Part shown: piece by piece, positions 17,134 to 26,789 of the stretch
How positions within the stretch are numbered: the first letter of the stretch is position 1
Layout of the letters: every line of letters begins with the position of its first letter
Assembly (NCBI RefSeq): GCF_900090325.1
Contig: NZ_FMHW01000002.1
Location: 1,116,001-1,180,000 of the forward strand
Source: Micromonospora pallida
GTDB taxonomy: Bacteria; Actinomycetota; Actinomycetes; Mycobacteriales; Micromonosporaceae
Length of the DNA: 64,000 bases
Reading direction: 5' to 3'
Translations under genes and position numbers: made by a program
The notes under the pieces: generated by a model
The model's database searches: none
Seen by the model: the letters and a program-made list of their open reading frames with translations, nothing else
What the model was told of the DNA's origin: nothing

Positions 17134-17432
17134 TGCTGCGCCTCGCCGAGGAGCGGGGCGTACCTCGCCTCGTTGGCCGCCGCCAGCTTGGCCAGGCCGT
17201 CGTTCACCGCCTCCAGCACGAGTTGACCGAGGGTGTCCGCGTCGTAGCGACGCAGCACCTGCGGGTCGATGGTCACCTCGGTGAACCGGCCGTCGCCCTT
17301 GAGCTTCACGGTGACGTCACCGTTGCCGGCGTACCCGGTCAGCTCCATCGTCGCCACCGAGCGCTGGATCTCCTCGATCCGCTGTTGCTGTTCATGCACC
17401 TGGGCGAGCAGATCCTCGATCGCCGGTTCCAT
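17130..17432 (-). CDS. YbaB/EbfC-family protein
   Basis: 100 residues. An N-terminal coiled coil (EDLLAQVHEQQQRIEEIQRS) is followed by GDVTVKLKGDGRFTEVTIDP and a C-terminal helix, the YbaB/EbfC fold. Members bind DNA as dimers; in actinobacteria similar proteins also sit in ESX loci beside WXG-type genes, where the role is unclear. GGAAGGAAG lies before the ATG, which is preferred over a start ten codons upstream. It is coupled to eccD by a four-base overlap and follows the 802-residue gene by 57 bases. Confidence 0.85.
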   Translation of the reverse strand: MEPAIEDLLAQVHEQQQRIEEIQRSVATMELTGYAGNGDVTVKLKGDGRFTEVTIDPQVLRRYDADTLGQLVLEAVNDGLAKLAAANEARYAPLLGEAQQ

Positions 17433-17489
17433 CTGTCGTCTTCCTTCCGGTGTCACCGCCACCTCGCGGCGCCGTGGCCCACCAACGGG

Positions 17490-19898
17490 CTACGGCCGCC
17501 GCCCCTGCACGTCGTATTGGATCGACTCACGGGTATGGGTCGCAAGGTTTGCGAGGTATACGTACTGCGCGGCGGTGGTGTAGGCGTCCATGTAGTCGGC
17601 CCGGCCCGGGTCGGCCCGGGCCCACCGTACGGCCTCCTCCGTGGCCGCGCCGTGCAGCGCGCCGACCGGTACGGTCGGGGCCGATCCGCCGTTGCGCAGC
17701 TCGAAACTGGCGAGGTCGCCGGCCGCCGTGTAGACGGTCCCGTTGCCGGTGAACTGCGGGTGGTGGAACACGTCGGTGGGCAGGCTCTGCGGCTGCACCG
17801 GGACGGGTGCCTGCAGGGCACCGCTGACGACGTCGGCCGCCTGCCCGAAGGCGAAGCCGGCGAAATCACCGACCTGCGGCACCTTGCCGACACCGAACCC
17901 GACCACGTCCTTGACCGCGTTGGCGATCGCCACCTGTCGGGCGTACGCCTCCTGCGCCGTACGGGTGGCCTGCTCGGCGTCCTGCACGTTGGCGTACCAG
18001 ATCGCGTTGGCGGCGGCGGCGTTGGTCAGGCCATCGACGTTGCCGGCGTACCGGCCCGCCTGTTCCATCGGGATCGTGCCGGCGTCGGCCTGGCGCAGCA
18101 GGTACTCCTGGTAGAGGTCGGCGGCCACGCTGATCTCGTCGCGGCCGTCCTGGGTGACCTGACCGAGCATCAGCATGTGTCGGGCGTCGGTGCTGCCCAG
18201 GCGCTGCGCCGCCGGATCGGTGTCCAGTCCGTCGAGCGGCTGGGCGTACAGGTCCATGTTCGGCACGGTGGCCCGGGCGATCGCCTCGGCGAAGTGCGGG
18301 TTCTCCCGCATCGCGGCCAGGGTCTGCGGGTACGACGCCGGGTCGGTCATCGTCTGGGCGAGGTTGACGTAGGCACCGCGGGCCAGGTCGCGCTCGACGG
18401 GATCGGCCGTTGCGGCACCGATCCAGTCGACGACCCGGCCCGCGGTGCTTCCGTCGTCCGCCCACGCGAAGCCGGCCAGTCGGCGCAGTGTCTCGCCGTC
18501 GCCGGCCAGCGCCGCGTCGGCGGCGTGGTTCCGGGTGGACACGTCGAGCAGCGTGGTCAACGTCGCATCCACCCGGGGCTTGTCCCAGAGCACCGCGTCG
18601 TCGGTCGACACGTGGTACCCGGGCTGATTGGGGCTGTGCCGGGAGACGTCGTCGAGTCGCTGGGTCACCTCGGCGATCTCACCGACCCGACGGGTCACCG
18701 CGGCGGAGTAGTCGGCGCCGGCGACGACGTCCCGGTCGGCCGCGCCGGTCATCTGGGACAACGCCTCCCACTGGGCGTAGCGGGGCACGTCGAGCCGGTT
18801 GGTGTAGACCGTCTCGCCGAGCACCCCGGTCAACGGCGCCCGGCCCGGCGTCGACGGCACCTCGTGGGTGAAGCCGAACGAGTTGGTGCCGATGTTGGTC
18901 TCGGTGGCCGCCCTGGTGTGCACGAGATCGCGGATCGCGGCGGGCAGGTCGGCCGGGTCCTGCGACAGGGTCAGGATGCCGTTGCCGACGGTCCGCAACA
19001 TCGCCTGCCGGTCGGCTGGGGCGAAACCCGGGGCGGTCTCGCCGAAGATGCCGAACAGACTGGTGTGGTAGCGGTGCTCGGTGGCGTTGACGTAGCCCGG
19101 CAGGTCGAACACCCGGTCGCCGAGCGCGCCGTAGAACGAGGTCAGGAATGCCTTGTCCGCGGCGGACGGTGGTTGGCCGGTGCGTACCCGGTCGGTGATC
19201 ACGGCGAGTTGCGCCATGCTCTGGCGGAACTGCGCGGGCGAGGCGTCTCCGGCGAGCGCGGCCCGCACCGTCTCTCCCGCGAGACGTCCGTCGGCACCGG
19301 CCGCGGCGGCCGGACCGGCGGCGCCCACCGAATGCGGCCCGCCGAGCTCGGTGGCGACCTGCGCCAGCACCGCACCGAGCCGGTCCCACACTCCGCGCAT
19401 CGCGCTCAACGCCTGCTCACCGACGTTGCGGGCGTGGCCGAGCAGAGCGGAGACCTGGCTGCTCGGCACCGCCCCGGCGGCAGCCACCAGGAGCTGAGCG
19501 TTGGCCCGGAACCGGGCGATGACCGTGTCGGCGGTGCTCGCGGCGGCCTCCAGTCCGCCGGCTGCACGCTCCAGCGCGGCGGCGTGCCGGCGCAGCCGCG
19601 CCTCGGTGCCGTCCAGCCCGGTGGTGACCCGGCCGGCGGCGGCGCCGAACGCGTCGTACGCCGAGCCGTGCCAGTGCGCCGCGAGCCCGCTGCGGCGCCG
19701 GACCAACTCGCCGGAGACGCCCGCTGCCTGGTCGGCGATCGTCAGGTAGGAGTGGGCCACGGTCCGCAGCCCGGCCGGGTCGCCGGTCATCTGCCGGCGG
19801 TATTCGGCGAGCACCGTGGCGTACCGGTCGAGCAGCCAGGACAGCGCGCCCGACAGATTCACGGTGTGGCCGACCAGGACGGGGGAGACGCCGGTCAC
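17490..19898 (-). CDS. large ESX-associated protein with N-terminal WXG100-like helical domain
   Basis: 802 residues. The first ~170 residues are a helical hairpin with WHG in LAAHWHGSAYDAFGAAAG, like the WXG motif of Esx and PPE-type substrates. The middle and C-terminal parts are helical and soluble. The stretch LAGFAWADDGSTAGRVVDWI resembles actinobacterial proteins annotated as TPR-repeat-region proteins. The C-terminus reads TREHxS-like sequence (THTRESIQYDVQGRRP). No signal peptide or membrane helix. The GTG start lies three bases after the stop of the preceding substrate-like gene. Position and N-terminal domain suggest an ESX substrate, perhaps a toxin-like effector; no catalytic motif was seen. 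Confidence 0.7.
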   Translation of the reverse strand: MTGVSPVLVGHTVNLSGALSWLLDRYATVLAEYRRQMTGDPAGLRTVAHSYLTIADQAAGVSGELVRRRSGLAAHWHGSAYDAFGAAAGRVTTGLDGTEARLRRHAAALERAAGGLEAAASTADTVIARFRANAQLLVAAAGAVPSSQVSALLGHARNVGEQALSAMRGVWDRLGAVLAQVATELGGPHSVGAAGPAAAAGADGRLAGETVRAALAGDASPAQFRQSMAQLAVITDRVRTGQPPSAADKAFLTSFYGALGDRVFDLPGYVNATEHRYHTSLFGIFGETAPGFAPADRQAMLRTVGNGILTLSQDPADLPAAIRDLVHTRAATETNIGTNSFGFTHEVPSTPGRAPLTGVLGETVYTNRLDVPRYAQWEALSQMTGAADRDVVAGADYSAAVTRRVGEIAEVTQRLDDVSRHSPNQPGYHVSTDDAVLWDKPRVDATLTTLLDVSTRNHAADAALAGDGETLRRLAGFAWADDGSTAGRVVDWIGAATADPVERDLARGAYVNLAQTMTDPASYPQTLAAMRENPHFAEAIARATVPNMDLYAQPLDGLDTDPAAQRLGSTDARHMLMLGQVTQDGRDEISVAADLYQEYLLRQADAGTIPMEQAGRYAGNVDGLTNAAAANAIWYANVQDAEQATRTAQEAYARQVAIANAVKDVVGFGVGKVPQVGDFAGFAFGQAADVVSGALQAPVPVQPQSLPTDVFHHPQFTGNGTVYTAAGDLASFELRNGGSAPTVPVGALHGAATEEAVRWARADPGRADYMDAYTTAAQYVYLANLATHTRESIQYDVQGRRP

Positions 19899-19901
19899 CG
19901 G

Positions 19902-21008
19902 TCAGTCCACCTTGACCGAGCCGTCGGCACCGACGCTGATGTCGGCGTTGACGGTCTGCCCACCGGAGCTGGCGGTGACCTCGATGTCGAACGCGCGTCC
20001 GGTGTCCACCGGCACCTCGACGGTCAGCGTCATGTCGCCCCTGCTGGCCGTGATCGTCACCTCGTCGTCGTCGCCGTCGGCGGAGGGCCTGGACGGCGCC
20101 GACGACGGCGGCCCGTCATCCGACGCGGCCGGTGGGATCGGCAGGATCTGCACCGGACCGGTGGGCGTGGTCGTCACCGGCGTGCCACCGGAGGGAAGCG
20201 AGGACTGACCGGGTTGGACCGCGACCCACTGGTCGGTGCCGAGCGCCGGCGGGACGTAACTGCTCATCGAACCGCCGGCCGGGTAGCCCGCGCCGGTGAA
20301 CGACGGCATGCCGTAGCCGCCGCCCAGGGCCGCCTGGCCCGCGCCGGTGGCGATGCTGGCCATCGGTGGCGGCGCGAGCACGGGATTGCCCGCGCTGCCG
20401 GCCGGCAGCGCCGGGGCGGACCCCGCGCCGCCGCCGTTGTTCTTCGAGAACAACTGCTCGACCTGGCCGACGATGGTGGCCAGACCGGTCAGGATCTGGC
20501 CGAGGTTGGTCACCCCGATGGCGGAGAGGATGCCACCGATACCGGTGAGGAACGCCTTGAGGATCCCGGTGGTGCTGACCGCCAGGGCCCGACCGGCCGC
20601 CCGGGTGTACGGGTTGGACATCAGCGCGGCCACCGTCGGGTTGACCGCGCTGACCACCGCCCGGTAGCCCCCCTGCGCGGTGGTCAACTGCGCGGCGGCA
20701 CCCTCGAGTTCCCGAATGCCGGCGTACACGGTCTCGATGATCTGCTGGAAGCTGGCGAAGGACCTGCTGAGCTTCTGCACCACGGAGTCGCTCGCCGAGC
20801 CGGCGGACCACACCTCACGCAGCTGGTCGCGGGCCCGCTCCAGGTCGGCCAACAGAGTGACCAGCCGGGCCACCCGCCCGGTCAACGCCGCGGCGTGGGC
20901 GAGGATCGCCTGCGGGTTGCCACCCACGATCGTGGGCAGCGCGACGGTACCGGGCCCACGACCGCCGGCGGCGGCGTCCATCGCGCCCGAATTGGGGATG
21001 TCAAACAC
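19902..21008 (-). CDS. ESX-associated helical protein with WXG-like motif
   Basis: 368 residues. Residues ~25-130 form a long helical hairpin with WSAG in REVWSAGSASDSVVQKLSRS, comparable to the WXG turn. A hydrophobic Gly-rich segment (TGILKAFLTGIGGILSAIG) comes next, then a Gly/Ala/Pro-rich linker. The C-terminus is a beta-rich segment (TASRGDMTLTVEVPVDTG). No signal peptide. I found no YxxxD/E at the end of the hairpin. The GTG start follows AGAGAGGTGC. It sits between two other substrate-like genes and probably works with them; the exact role is unknown. Confidence 0.65.
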   Translation of the reverse strand: MFDIPNSGAMDAAAGGRGPGTVALPTIVGGNPQAILAHAAALTGRVARLVTLLADLERARDQLREVWSAGSASDSVVQKLSRSFASFQQIIETVYAGIRELEGAAAQLTTAQGGYRAVVSAVNPTVAALMSNPYTRAAGRALAVSTTGILKAFLTGIGGILSAIGVTNLGQILTGLATIVGQVEQLFSKNNGGGAGSAPALPAGSAGNPVLAPPPMASIATGAGQAALGGGYGMPSFTGAGYPAGGSMSSYVPPALGTDQWVAVQPGQSSLPSGGTPVTTTPTGPVQILPIPPAASDDGPPSSAPSRPSADGDDDEVTITASRGDMTLTVEVPVDTGRAFDIEVTASSGGQTVNADISVGADGSVKVD

Positions 21009-21041
21009 GACGCACCTCTCTCGGCTTCAGGTCGTCGGGGC

Positions 21042-21791
21042 TCACCACAGCGGGGTCGCATCCGTCATCGGGCGGTAGACCCGGACGCGTCCGGAATCCG
21101 CCGCCGAGCCCACCGCTCCATGGTTGTAGAGCTGGCCGCCCGCACCGGCGACCCCGATCACCAGGCCTCCGTCGCCGGCGGGCTGCACGACCACCACGTC
21201 GCCCGGGTGCACCAGGCCGGAGACGTCCCGACTGCTGCCCGAGTAGACCGCCAGCAGGCCGACCCGTTCCTGGTTGGCCGGGCTGCGGTCGAGCCAGTCG
21301 GCGAAGTCCCCCGCGTTGCGGAAGGTCGCCTCGGTCAGGGGCCGCGACGAAAGCTCACCGAGCCCCGCGCGGCCCAGGTAGTCCAGGATGTTGCCGACCG
21401 ATCCCGGCTCGCCCGCCGCGCCCGCGCTGTCGTTGATCGCGTAGCCGGCGAGGACGGCGTTGGGTGCCGCACCGGAGCCGGTGGACCCCCCGCCCAGCGC
21501 GGCGGCGACCGCCCGGTCCGCCTCGTCGTAGTCGTTAGCGCTACGGTGCACCAGGTCGTTGACCTCCTGCAGCAGTTGCAGCAGCGTCCGCATGGTGCCG
21601 ACGACCTGCCCCTGCATCGCGATGTTCGCCGACGCGACCGGCGAGCCCAGCTTCGCGAACGACGTCGGTGGGAGGGCCAGCCGCTCCAACTCGACCACCG
21701 TGCTGTACGCCTGGAGCAAAATGCCGACGACGTTGCCGACCACTCCACGTACGGCATCCGGCCGCACGTTGTACGACGAGCCTGTCGTCAT
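21042..21791 (-). CDS. putative ESX substrate with YxxxD motif
   Basis: 249 residues. The N-terminal ~110 residues are helical and contain NDYDEADRAV, where Tyr-Asp-Glu-Ala-Asp matches the YxxxD/E export motif of type VII substrates. After a Gly/Ser linker the C-terminal ~120 residues look like a small beta-barrel: VHPGDVVVVQPAGDGGLVIG and a final GRVRVYRPM, reminiscent of NlpC/P60-like enzymes but with no Cys nucleophile in sight. The ATG at 21791 lies eight bases after GGAAGG; a GTG three codons upstream is too close to that site. It is the first gene of the minus-strand ESX unit, divergent from eccC. Confidence 0.65.
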   Translation of the reverse strand: MTTGSSYNVRPDAVRGVVGNVVGILLQAYSTVVELERLALPPTSFAKLGSPVASANIAMQGQVVGTMRTLLQLLQEVNDLVHRSANDYDEADRAVAAALGGGSTGSGAAPNAVLAGYAINDSAGAAGEPGSVGNILDYLGRAGLGELSSRPLTEATFRNAGDFADWLDRSPANQERVGLLAVYSGSSRDVSGLVHPGDVVVVQPAGDGGLVIGVAGAGGQLYNHGAVGSAADSGRVRVYRPMTDATPLW

Positions 21792-21874
21792 GGTTCGCAC
21801 CTTCCCGCCAGATCGTCCACGCCGGGGCCGGGCAACTCGACCGCGCTGAGGCGGTTCCCGGATGGTTGCGGGTC

Positions 21875-21904
21875 ATCGTAGGTTGGTGCGCGCGCGCCCT
21901 TGAA
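21875..21904 (-). promoter_or_regulatory. possible promoter of the minus-strand ESX unit
   Basis: On the minus strand TTCAAG (21904-21899) and TACGAT (21880-21875) stand 18 bases apart, about 85 bases before the ATG at 21791. A moderate match only. Confidence 0.35.
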
Positions 21905-21980
21905 CGGCAAAACTACCCACGACCTGCTCTGTCAAAGTGACCACTGGTTCCGATTTCTCGGGCCGAGGAGGCACCGCCGG

Positions 21981-24900
21981 ATGTCCGCCGACACCTTCCG
22001 CCGCCGGGCTGTACTGCCCGAACCGCCACGCGGCGAGATCATGCTGCAGTCCCCGCCCGCCCTGCCCCGCGGGTCCAGCCAGGTCGGCATGCAGCTCATG
22101 TTCATGCTGCCGATGATGCTCGGCATGGGCGCCATGTCGTTCGTCTACATCGGGCGCTCCGGCGGGGCGATGACCTGGATCTTCGGCGCCCTGTACATCA
22201 GCGCCATGGTCGGCATGCTGGCCATGGGCCTGTCCCGCGGTGGTGCCTCGAAGAAGGCGCAGATCAACGACGAACGACGCGACTACCTGCGTTACCTGAG
22301 CGGCCTGCGCGGCCAGGTCCGTGAGGTGGCGGTCCGCCAACGGGAGGCGGCCCTGGCAGCCCTGCCGGACCCGGCCGACCTGTGGTCGTTCGCCGGCACC
22401 GAGCGGCTCTGGGAACGGGCCCGCACCGATCCCGACTTCGGCCGGGTCCGGGTCGGCACCGGACCGCAGCGGCTGGCCACCGCGCTGCGGGCGCCGCAGA
22501 CCGCCCCGCTGGAGGACCTCGATCCGGTGGCATCGACCTCGCTGCGGCACTTCATCCGCACCTACGCGACCGTCGGCGGGCTGCCGGTGGCGGTGTCGCT
22601 ACGCTCGTTCCAGCGGGTCACCCTGGCCGGTGACCGCCCCGAGATCCTGGCCCTCGCCCGAGCCCTGCTGGCCCACCTGGTCACCTTCCACTCGCCGGAG
22701 AACCTGCGCATCGCCGCCTGCGTCGGGCCGGACCGGCAGGACGGCTGGGACTGGTTGAAGTGGCTGCCCCACTCGGTGCACGCGGGCCGGGCCGACGCGA
22801 GCGGGCCGACCCGGTTGGTCGCACCCACCCTCAGCGGAGTGGCCGCGCTCCTTGCCGACGATCCGGCCGATCCGGCGGCCCGCGGCTCGTTCACGCCCGG
22901 TGCCCGGCCCGGGGCGCCGCACCTGCTGATCGTGCTCGACGGAGCCGGCACGCTGCCCGATGCCGGGCTCGCCCCACCCGACGGGCTGGCCGGCACCACC
23001 ATCCTGGACATCGGCGGCGGGCTCGGTGCTGACGCCCACGCGCTCGATCTGGTGATCGCCGAGGGTCGGCTCGGCATGCGCACTGCGGACGGGGTCTCCC
23101 TGGTGGGTGTGCCGGACCAGCTCAGCGTCGCCGGTGCCGAGGTGGTCGCCCGGCAGCTCACCGCCTTGCACACCGGCACGCCGGCGGCCAGCGAGCAGCC
23201 ACTGTCCACCACGTTCGGGCTGGCCGACCTGCTCGGCATCGGCGATCCGCGCCGGCTCGACCCGGCAGTCACCTGGCGCCCCCGGTCGGCCCGCGATCGG
23301 CTGCGCATCCCGATCGGGGTGGATCCCGACGGGCGTCCGGTCGACCTGGACCTCAAGGAGTCGGCCGAAGGGGGCATGGGCCCGCACGGGCTGGTCATCG
23401 GAGCCACCGGGTCCGGCAAGAGCGAACTGCTGCGCACCCTGGTCACCGGGCTCGCCGCCACCCACTCCTCGGAGACGCTCAACCTCGCGTTGATCGACTT
23501 CAAGGGCGGTGCCACCTTCGCCGGCATGACCGGCCTGCCGCACACCTGCGCGGTCATCACCAACCTGGCGGCCGACCTGACCCTGGTCGACCGGATGGCC
23601 GACGCACTCCGCGGCGAACTGGTCCGCCGCCAGGAACTGCTGCGGGCCGCCGGCAACTACGCCTCAGTACGCGACTACGAGCGGGCCCGCACCGACGGCG
23701 CACCGCTACAACCGCTGCCCTCCCTCCTGGTGATCATCGACGAGTTCAGCGAACTGCTCTCCAGCCGGCCCGAATTCATCGACCTGTTCGTCATGATCGG
23801 TCGGCTCGGCCGCAGCCTCGGCGTGCACCTGATGCTCGCCTCGCAGCGACTCGAGGAGGGGCGGCTACGCGGTCTGGACAGCCACCTGAGCTACCGGATC
23901 GGGCTGCGCACCTTCTCGGCGGCGGAGAGCCGGGCCGTGCTCGGGGTGTCCGACGCGTACGAACTGCCGCCGGTGCCGGGCTCGGCGTACCTGAAGTGGG
24001 ACATCACCACCCTGCAACGGTTCAAGGCCGCGTACGTCTCCGGTGAACTGCCGCCCGAGCAGGTGGCCGCCGTGGCCGAGGAGATCCCGTACGAGCGGCG
24101 GGTGCTGCCGTTCGGGCTCGCCCCGCTGGTGCCGGCCGAGGCGGTGCGCGCGCCGGCACCGGCGACCGGCCCCGACACCGCGGCGGCCAAGGGCGAGACC
24201 GTGCTGAGCTCCATGATCGGCCGGCTCGTCGGCAACGGGCCCGCCGCGCACCAGATCTGGTTGCCGCCGCTGGCCGAAGCGCCCGCCCTGGACCAACTGC
24301 TGCCGCCCCTGGGCGTCGACCCGCGGCGCGGTCTGACCCCGGTGGGCTGGACCGGCAACGGGCAGCTCACCGTGCCGCTGGCCATCGTGGACAAGCCGTT
24401 CGAGCAGCGTCGGGACCTGCTCTGGGCGGAGCTGTCCGGGGCGGCCGGGCACGGGCTCGTGCTCGGCGCACCGCAGACTGGCAAGAGCACCCTGCTGCGT
24501 ACCCTGGTGGCCGCGCTGGCGCTCACCCACACCCCGACCGAGGTGCAGTTCTTCCTGCTCGACCTCGGTGGCGGTGGCCTGGCCAGCCTCTCCGGCCTGC
24601 CACACGTCAGCGGCTACGCCAACCGGATGGACACCGAACGGGTCCGCCGGATCGTCGCCGAACTGACCGGCCTGCTGGCCGAGCGGGAGCAGTCGTTCGC
24701 CGCGCACGGCATCGACTCGATCTCCGATTTCCGGCGCCGCCCACCGCCCAGCCCGGACGGGCGGACGTTCGGCGACGTGTTCCTCGTCGTCGACGGCTGG
24801 ATGGCCCTGCGCCAGGAGTTCGAACAGCTGGAGGAAGCGGTCACCACGCTCGCCGCCCGCGGCCTCGGGTTCGGTCTGCACGTCGTACTGTCGGCCAACC

Positions 24901-25931
24901 GCGCGATGGAGATCCGACCGGCCCTGCGCGACCTGATCGGCACTCACGTCGAGCTGCGCCTCGGCGACCCCGCCGACTCGGCGTACGACCGGCGGGCGGC
25001 GGCCGACGTGCCGAAGGGTGCTCCGGGACGCGGGCTCACCGCCGACAAGCTGCACTTCCTCGGCGGGCTGCCGCGCATCGACGGCCGTACCACGGTCAGC
25101 GACCTGCCCGACGGCGCGAGCGATCTGGTCAAGCAGGTGGACGCGAGCTGGCACGGCCCGCGCGCTCCGCAGGTGCGGTTGCTGCCCCGGCTGGTGCCGG
25201 CCACCGACCTGCCCGCTTCGGTTCCCGGTGACCGGCGGATCCCGATCGGGCTGGCCGAGGCGGATCTGGGACCGGCCTACCTGGACTTCGACGCCGACCC
25301 GCACTTCCTCGCCTTCGGCGACGTGGAGTCCGGCAAGACCGGGCTGCTGCGGGTGCTCGCCCAGCAGATCGCCGCCCGCTATCCGGTGGCCGAGGCCGCG
25401 GTCATCGTCGCCGACTACCGGCGCGGGCTGGTGGACGCGCTCACCGGCCCGCACCTGCTCGGCTACGCCGGCAGTGAGCCGGTGCTCACGCAACTCGTCG
25501 CGGAGGCCGCGGAGGGACTGCGGCGACGCCTGCCCGGTCCGGAGGTGACCGCCACCGAGTTGCGTGAGCGCAGCTGGTGGAAAGGCCCCGAGCTGTTCGT
25601 CCTCGTCGACGACTACGACCTGGTCGTGTCACCGAGCCACAACCCCCTCGCACCCCTGCTGGAATTCCTGCCCCAGGCCAAGGACGTCGGCCTGCACCTG
25701 GTGCTCACCCGCCGGTCCGGCGGCGCCAGCCGGAGCCTGTTCGAGCCGGTCGTGCAGCGGCTGCGCGACCTGGGTACACCGGGCCTGCTGCTGTCCGGTT
25801 CCCGTGACGAGGGCGCGCTGTTGGCCGACGTCAAGCCCAGCAAACAGCCACCCGGACGTGGGCAGTTGGTGGACCGGCGGACCGGTGTGTCGTTGGTGCA
25901 GCTCGCCTGGGCCCAGACCGACCCGGCATGA
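21981..25931 (+). CDS. eccC: type VII secretion ATPase EccC
   Basis: FtsK/SpoIIIE-type motor of the ESX system, 1316 residues in one chain. Two transmembrane helices (residues ~38-80) precede a degenerate ATPase-like region and three nucleotide-binding domains. Walker A motifs are GATGSGKS from residue 474, GAPQTGKS from 829 and GDVESGKT from 1113. The first domain also has LVIIDEF (Walker B). The family threads folded Esx pairs through the complex. The ATG follows AGGAGG by ten bases; in-frame upstream codons lack such a site. EccC is one gene here and not split as EccCa/EccCb. It heads the plus-strand half of the locus. Confidence 0.95.
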   Translation: MSADTFRRRAVLPEPPRGEIMLQSPPALPRGSSQVGMQLMFMLPMMLGMGAMSFVYIGRSGGAMTWIFGALYISAMVGMLAMGLSRGGASKKAQINDERRDYLRYLSGLRGQVREVAVRQREAALAALPDPADLWSFAGTERLWERARTDPDFGRVRVGTGPQRLATALRAPQTAPLEDLDPVASTSLRHFIRTYATVGGLPVAVSLRSFQRVTLAGDRPEILALARALLAHLVTFHSPENLRIAACVGPDRQDGWDWLKWLPHSVHAGRADASGPTRLVAPTLSGVAALLADDPADPAARGSFTPGARPGAPHLLIVLDGAGTLPDAGLAPPDGLAGTTILDIGGGLGADAHALDLVIAEGRLGMRTADGVSLVGVPDQLSVAGAEVVARQLTALHTGTPAASEQPLSTTFGLADLLGIGDPRRLDPAVTWRPRSARDRLRIPIGVDPDGRPVDLDLKESAEGGMGPHGLVIGATGSGKSELLRTLVTGLAATHSSETLNLALIDFKGGATFAGMTGLPHTCAVITNLAADLTLVDRMADALRGELVRRQELLRAAGNYASVRDYERARTDGAPLQPLPSLLVIIDEFSELLSSRPEFIDLFVMIGRLGRSLGVHLMLASQRLEEGRLRGLDSHLSYRIGLRTFSAAESRAVLGVSDAYELPPVPGSAYLKWDITTLQRFKAAYVSGELPPEQVAAVAEEIPYERRVLPFGLAPLVPAEAVRAPAPATGPDTAAAKGETVLSSMIGRLVGNGPAAHQIWLPPLAEAPALDQLLPPLGVDPRRGLTPVGWTGNGQLTVPLAIVDKPFEQRRDLLWAELSGAAGHGLVLGAPQTGKSTLLRTLVAALALTHTPTEVQFFLLDLGGGGLASLSGLPHVSGYANRMDTERVRRIVAELTGLLAEREQSFAAHGIDSISDFRRRPPPSPDGRTFGDVFLVVDGWMALRQEFEQLEEAVTTLAARGLGFGLHVVLSANRAMEIRPALRDLIGTHVELRLGDPADSAYDRRAAADVPKGAPGRGLTADKLHFLGGLPRIDGRTTVSDLPDGASDLVKQVDASWHGPRAPQVRLLPRLVPATDLPASVPGDRRIPIGLAEADLGPAYLDFDADPHFLAFGDVESGKTGLLRVLAQQIAARYPVAEAAVIVADYRRGLVDALTGPHLLGYAGSEPVLTQLVAEAAEGLRRRLPGPEVTATELRERSWWKGPELFVLVDDYDLVVSPSHNPLAPLLEFLPQAKDVGLHLVLTRRSGGASRSLFEPVVQRLRDLGTPGLLLSGSRDEGALLADVKPSKQPPGRGQLVDRRTGVSLVQLAWAQTDPA

Positions 25932-26111
25932 TCCGGGCCGGTCGACGCGCGGGATCCGGCTGCCCCGGCCGTCGGGTCCCTGTGGGTAATAGTGCCGTGT
26001 CCGTGACGGGTACTTGTGCCGTACTACCAGGGGTGACGGATGCATAGCATCGCCAGCGTGTACGGCGCCGCGAGTCGGCGCGCGACCCTTGCCAAGAGGA
26101 GGTGACCCGAC

Positions 26112-26462
26112 GTGGCCAGTCCCGGATACCAGAGTGATGCCGCCGCGATGACGCGAGCGGTCAGCGGGTTCGACGAAGCCGCCACCAACACGGCTCGGAG
26201 CATGGCGCAACTGGAGAGCGAACTCATGTCGGTACTGAGCCGGTACTCCGGTAACCAGGCCACGGCTTTCTGGCAGCTGCAAACCCGGCTGCAGGAAAGC
26301 ATGCGGGTCGCGTCGCGGGAACTGCAGACCATGTCCGGCCTGGTCAACGAGAGCTTCCGCAACTACAACACCGGTGACGTGACGGCCGCCGATTCCCTGC
26401 GGGGCCTCAGCGGCGCCGTGGGCGAGGGCAGCCCCGTACTCAGCCGGCTGGCCGGCGCCTAA
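26112..26462 (+). CDS. Esx (WXG100-superfamily) protein with YxxxD motif
   Basis: 116 residues, helical hairpin, no signal peptide. At the turn it has YSG (LSRYSGNQATAFWQ) in place of WXG. Beyond the second helix NYNTGD gives Tyr85-x-x-x-Asp, the type VII export motif that EccC reads. That makes it the CFP-10/EsxB-like partner of the pair. The GTG start is placed six bases after a near-perfect AGGAGGTGA ribosome binding site, pointing to high expression. The second Esx gene follows after 24 bases. Confidence 0.88.
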   Translation: MASPGYQSDAAAMTRAVSGFDEAATNTARSMAQLESELMSVLSRYSGNQATAFWQLQTRLQESMRVASRELQTMSGLVNESFRNYNTGDVTAADSLRGLSGAVGEGSPVLSRLAGA

Positions 26463-26486
26463 CCTGCCCGGAAGGGGTGATGTGAG

Positions 26487-26789
26487 ATGACCGCTGATGT
26501 GATCAACGTCGAATTCGCCGCGCTGCGGGCCGCCGCCGACTCGCTGCAGGTCAAGGCCCAGGCGCTGAACGGCCACATGGACCAGCTGCAGACCAGCCTG
26601 GCCCCGATCAAGCAGACCTGGTACGCCTCCGGCAGCGCCGCCGGTCAGGCCGCGGAACAGTCCGAGAAGCGGCTGCGGGTAGCGCTGGCCGACATCATCG
26701 CGGTGATCGGTCAGTTCTCCGGCAAGGTGAACGAGGCGCACGACACCCAGTTGGCTCTCGAGAACCGGAACACCAGCTTCTTCGCCTGA
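26487..26789 (+). CDS. Esx (WXG100-superfamily) partner protein
   Basis: 100 residues, helical hairpin. The turn reads TWYASGSAAG, a loosened WXG (W-x-x-x-G). No YxxxD is present, as expected for the ESAT-6/EsxA-like partner that is exported as a heterodimer. GGAAGGGGTGA precedes the ATG. A long hairpin follows the stop, separating the Esx pair from the downstream genes. The C-terminus ends NRNTSFFA. Confidence 0.88.
   Translation: MTADVINVEFAALRAAADSLQVKAQALNGHMDQLQTSLAPIKQTWYASGSAAGQAAEQSEKRLRVALADIIAVIGQFSGKVNEAHDTQLALENRNTSFFA

Noticed and set aside
17223..21881. A 1552-codon open frame on the plus strand
   Set aside because: It is antisense to four well-supported minus-strand genes with good ribosome sites. 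Its translation is rich in Gly, Arg, Val and His and has no domain. It exists because high GC removes stop codons.
23865..25493. A 542-codon open frame antisense to eccC
   Set aside because: EccC reads through with three Walker A motifs on the plus strand; the antisense frame has shadow composition.
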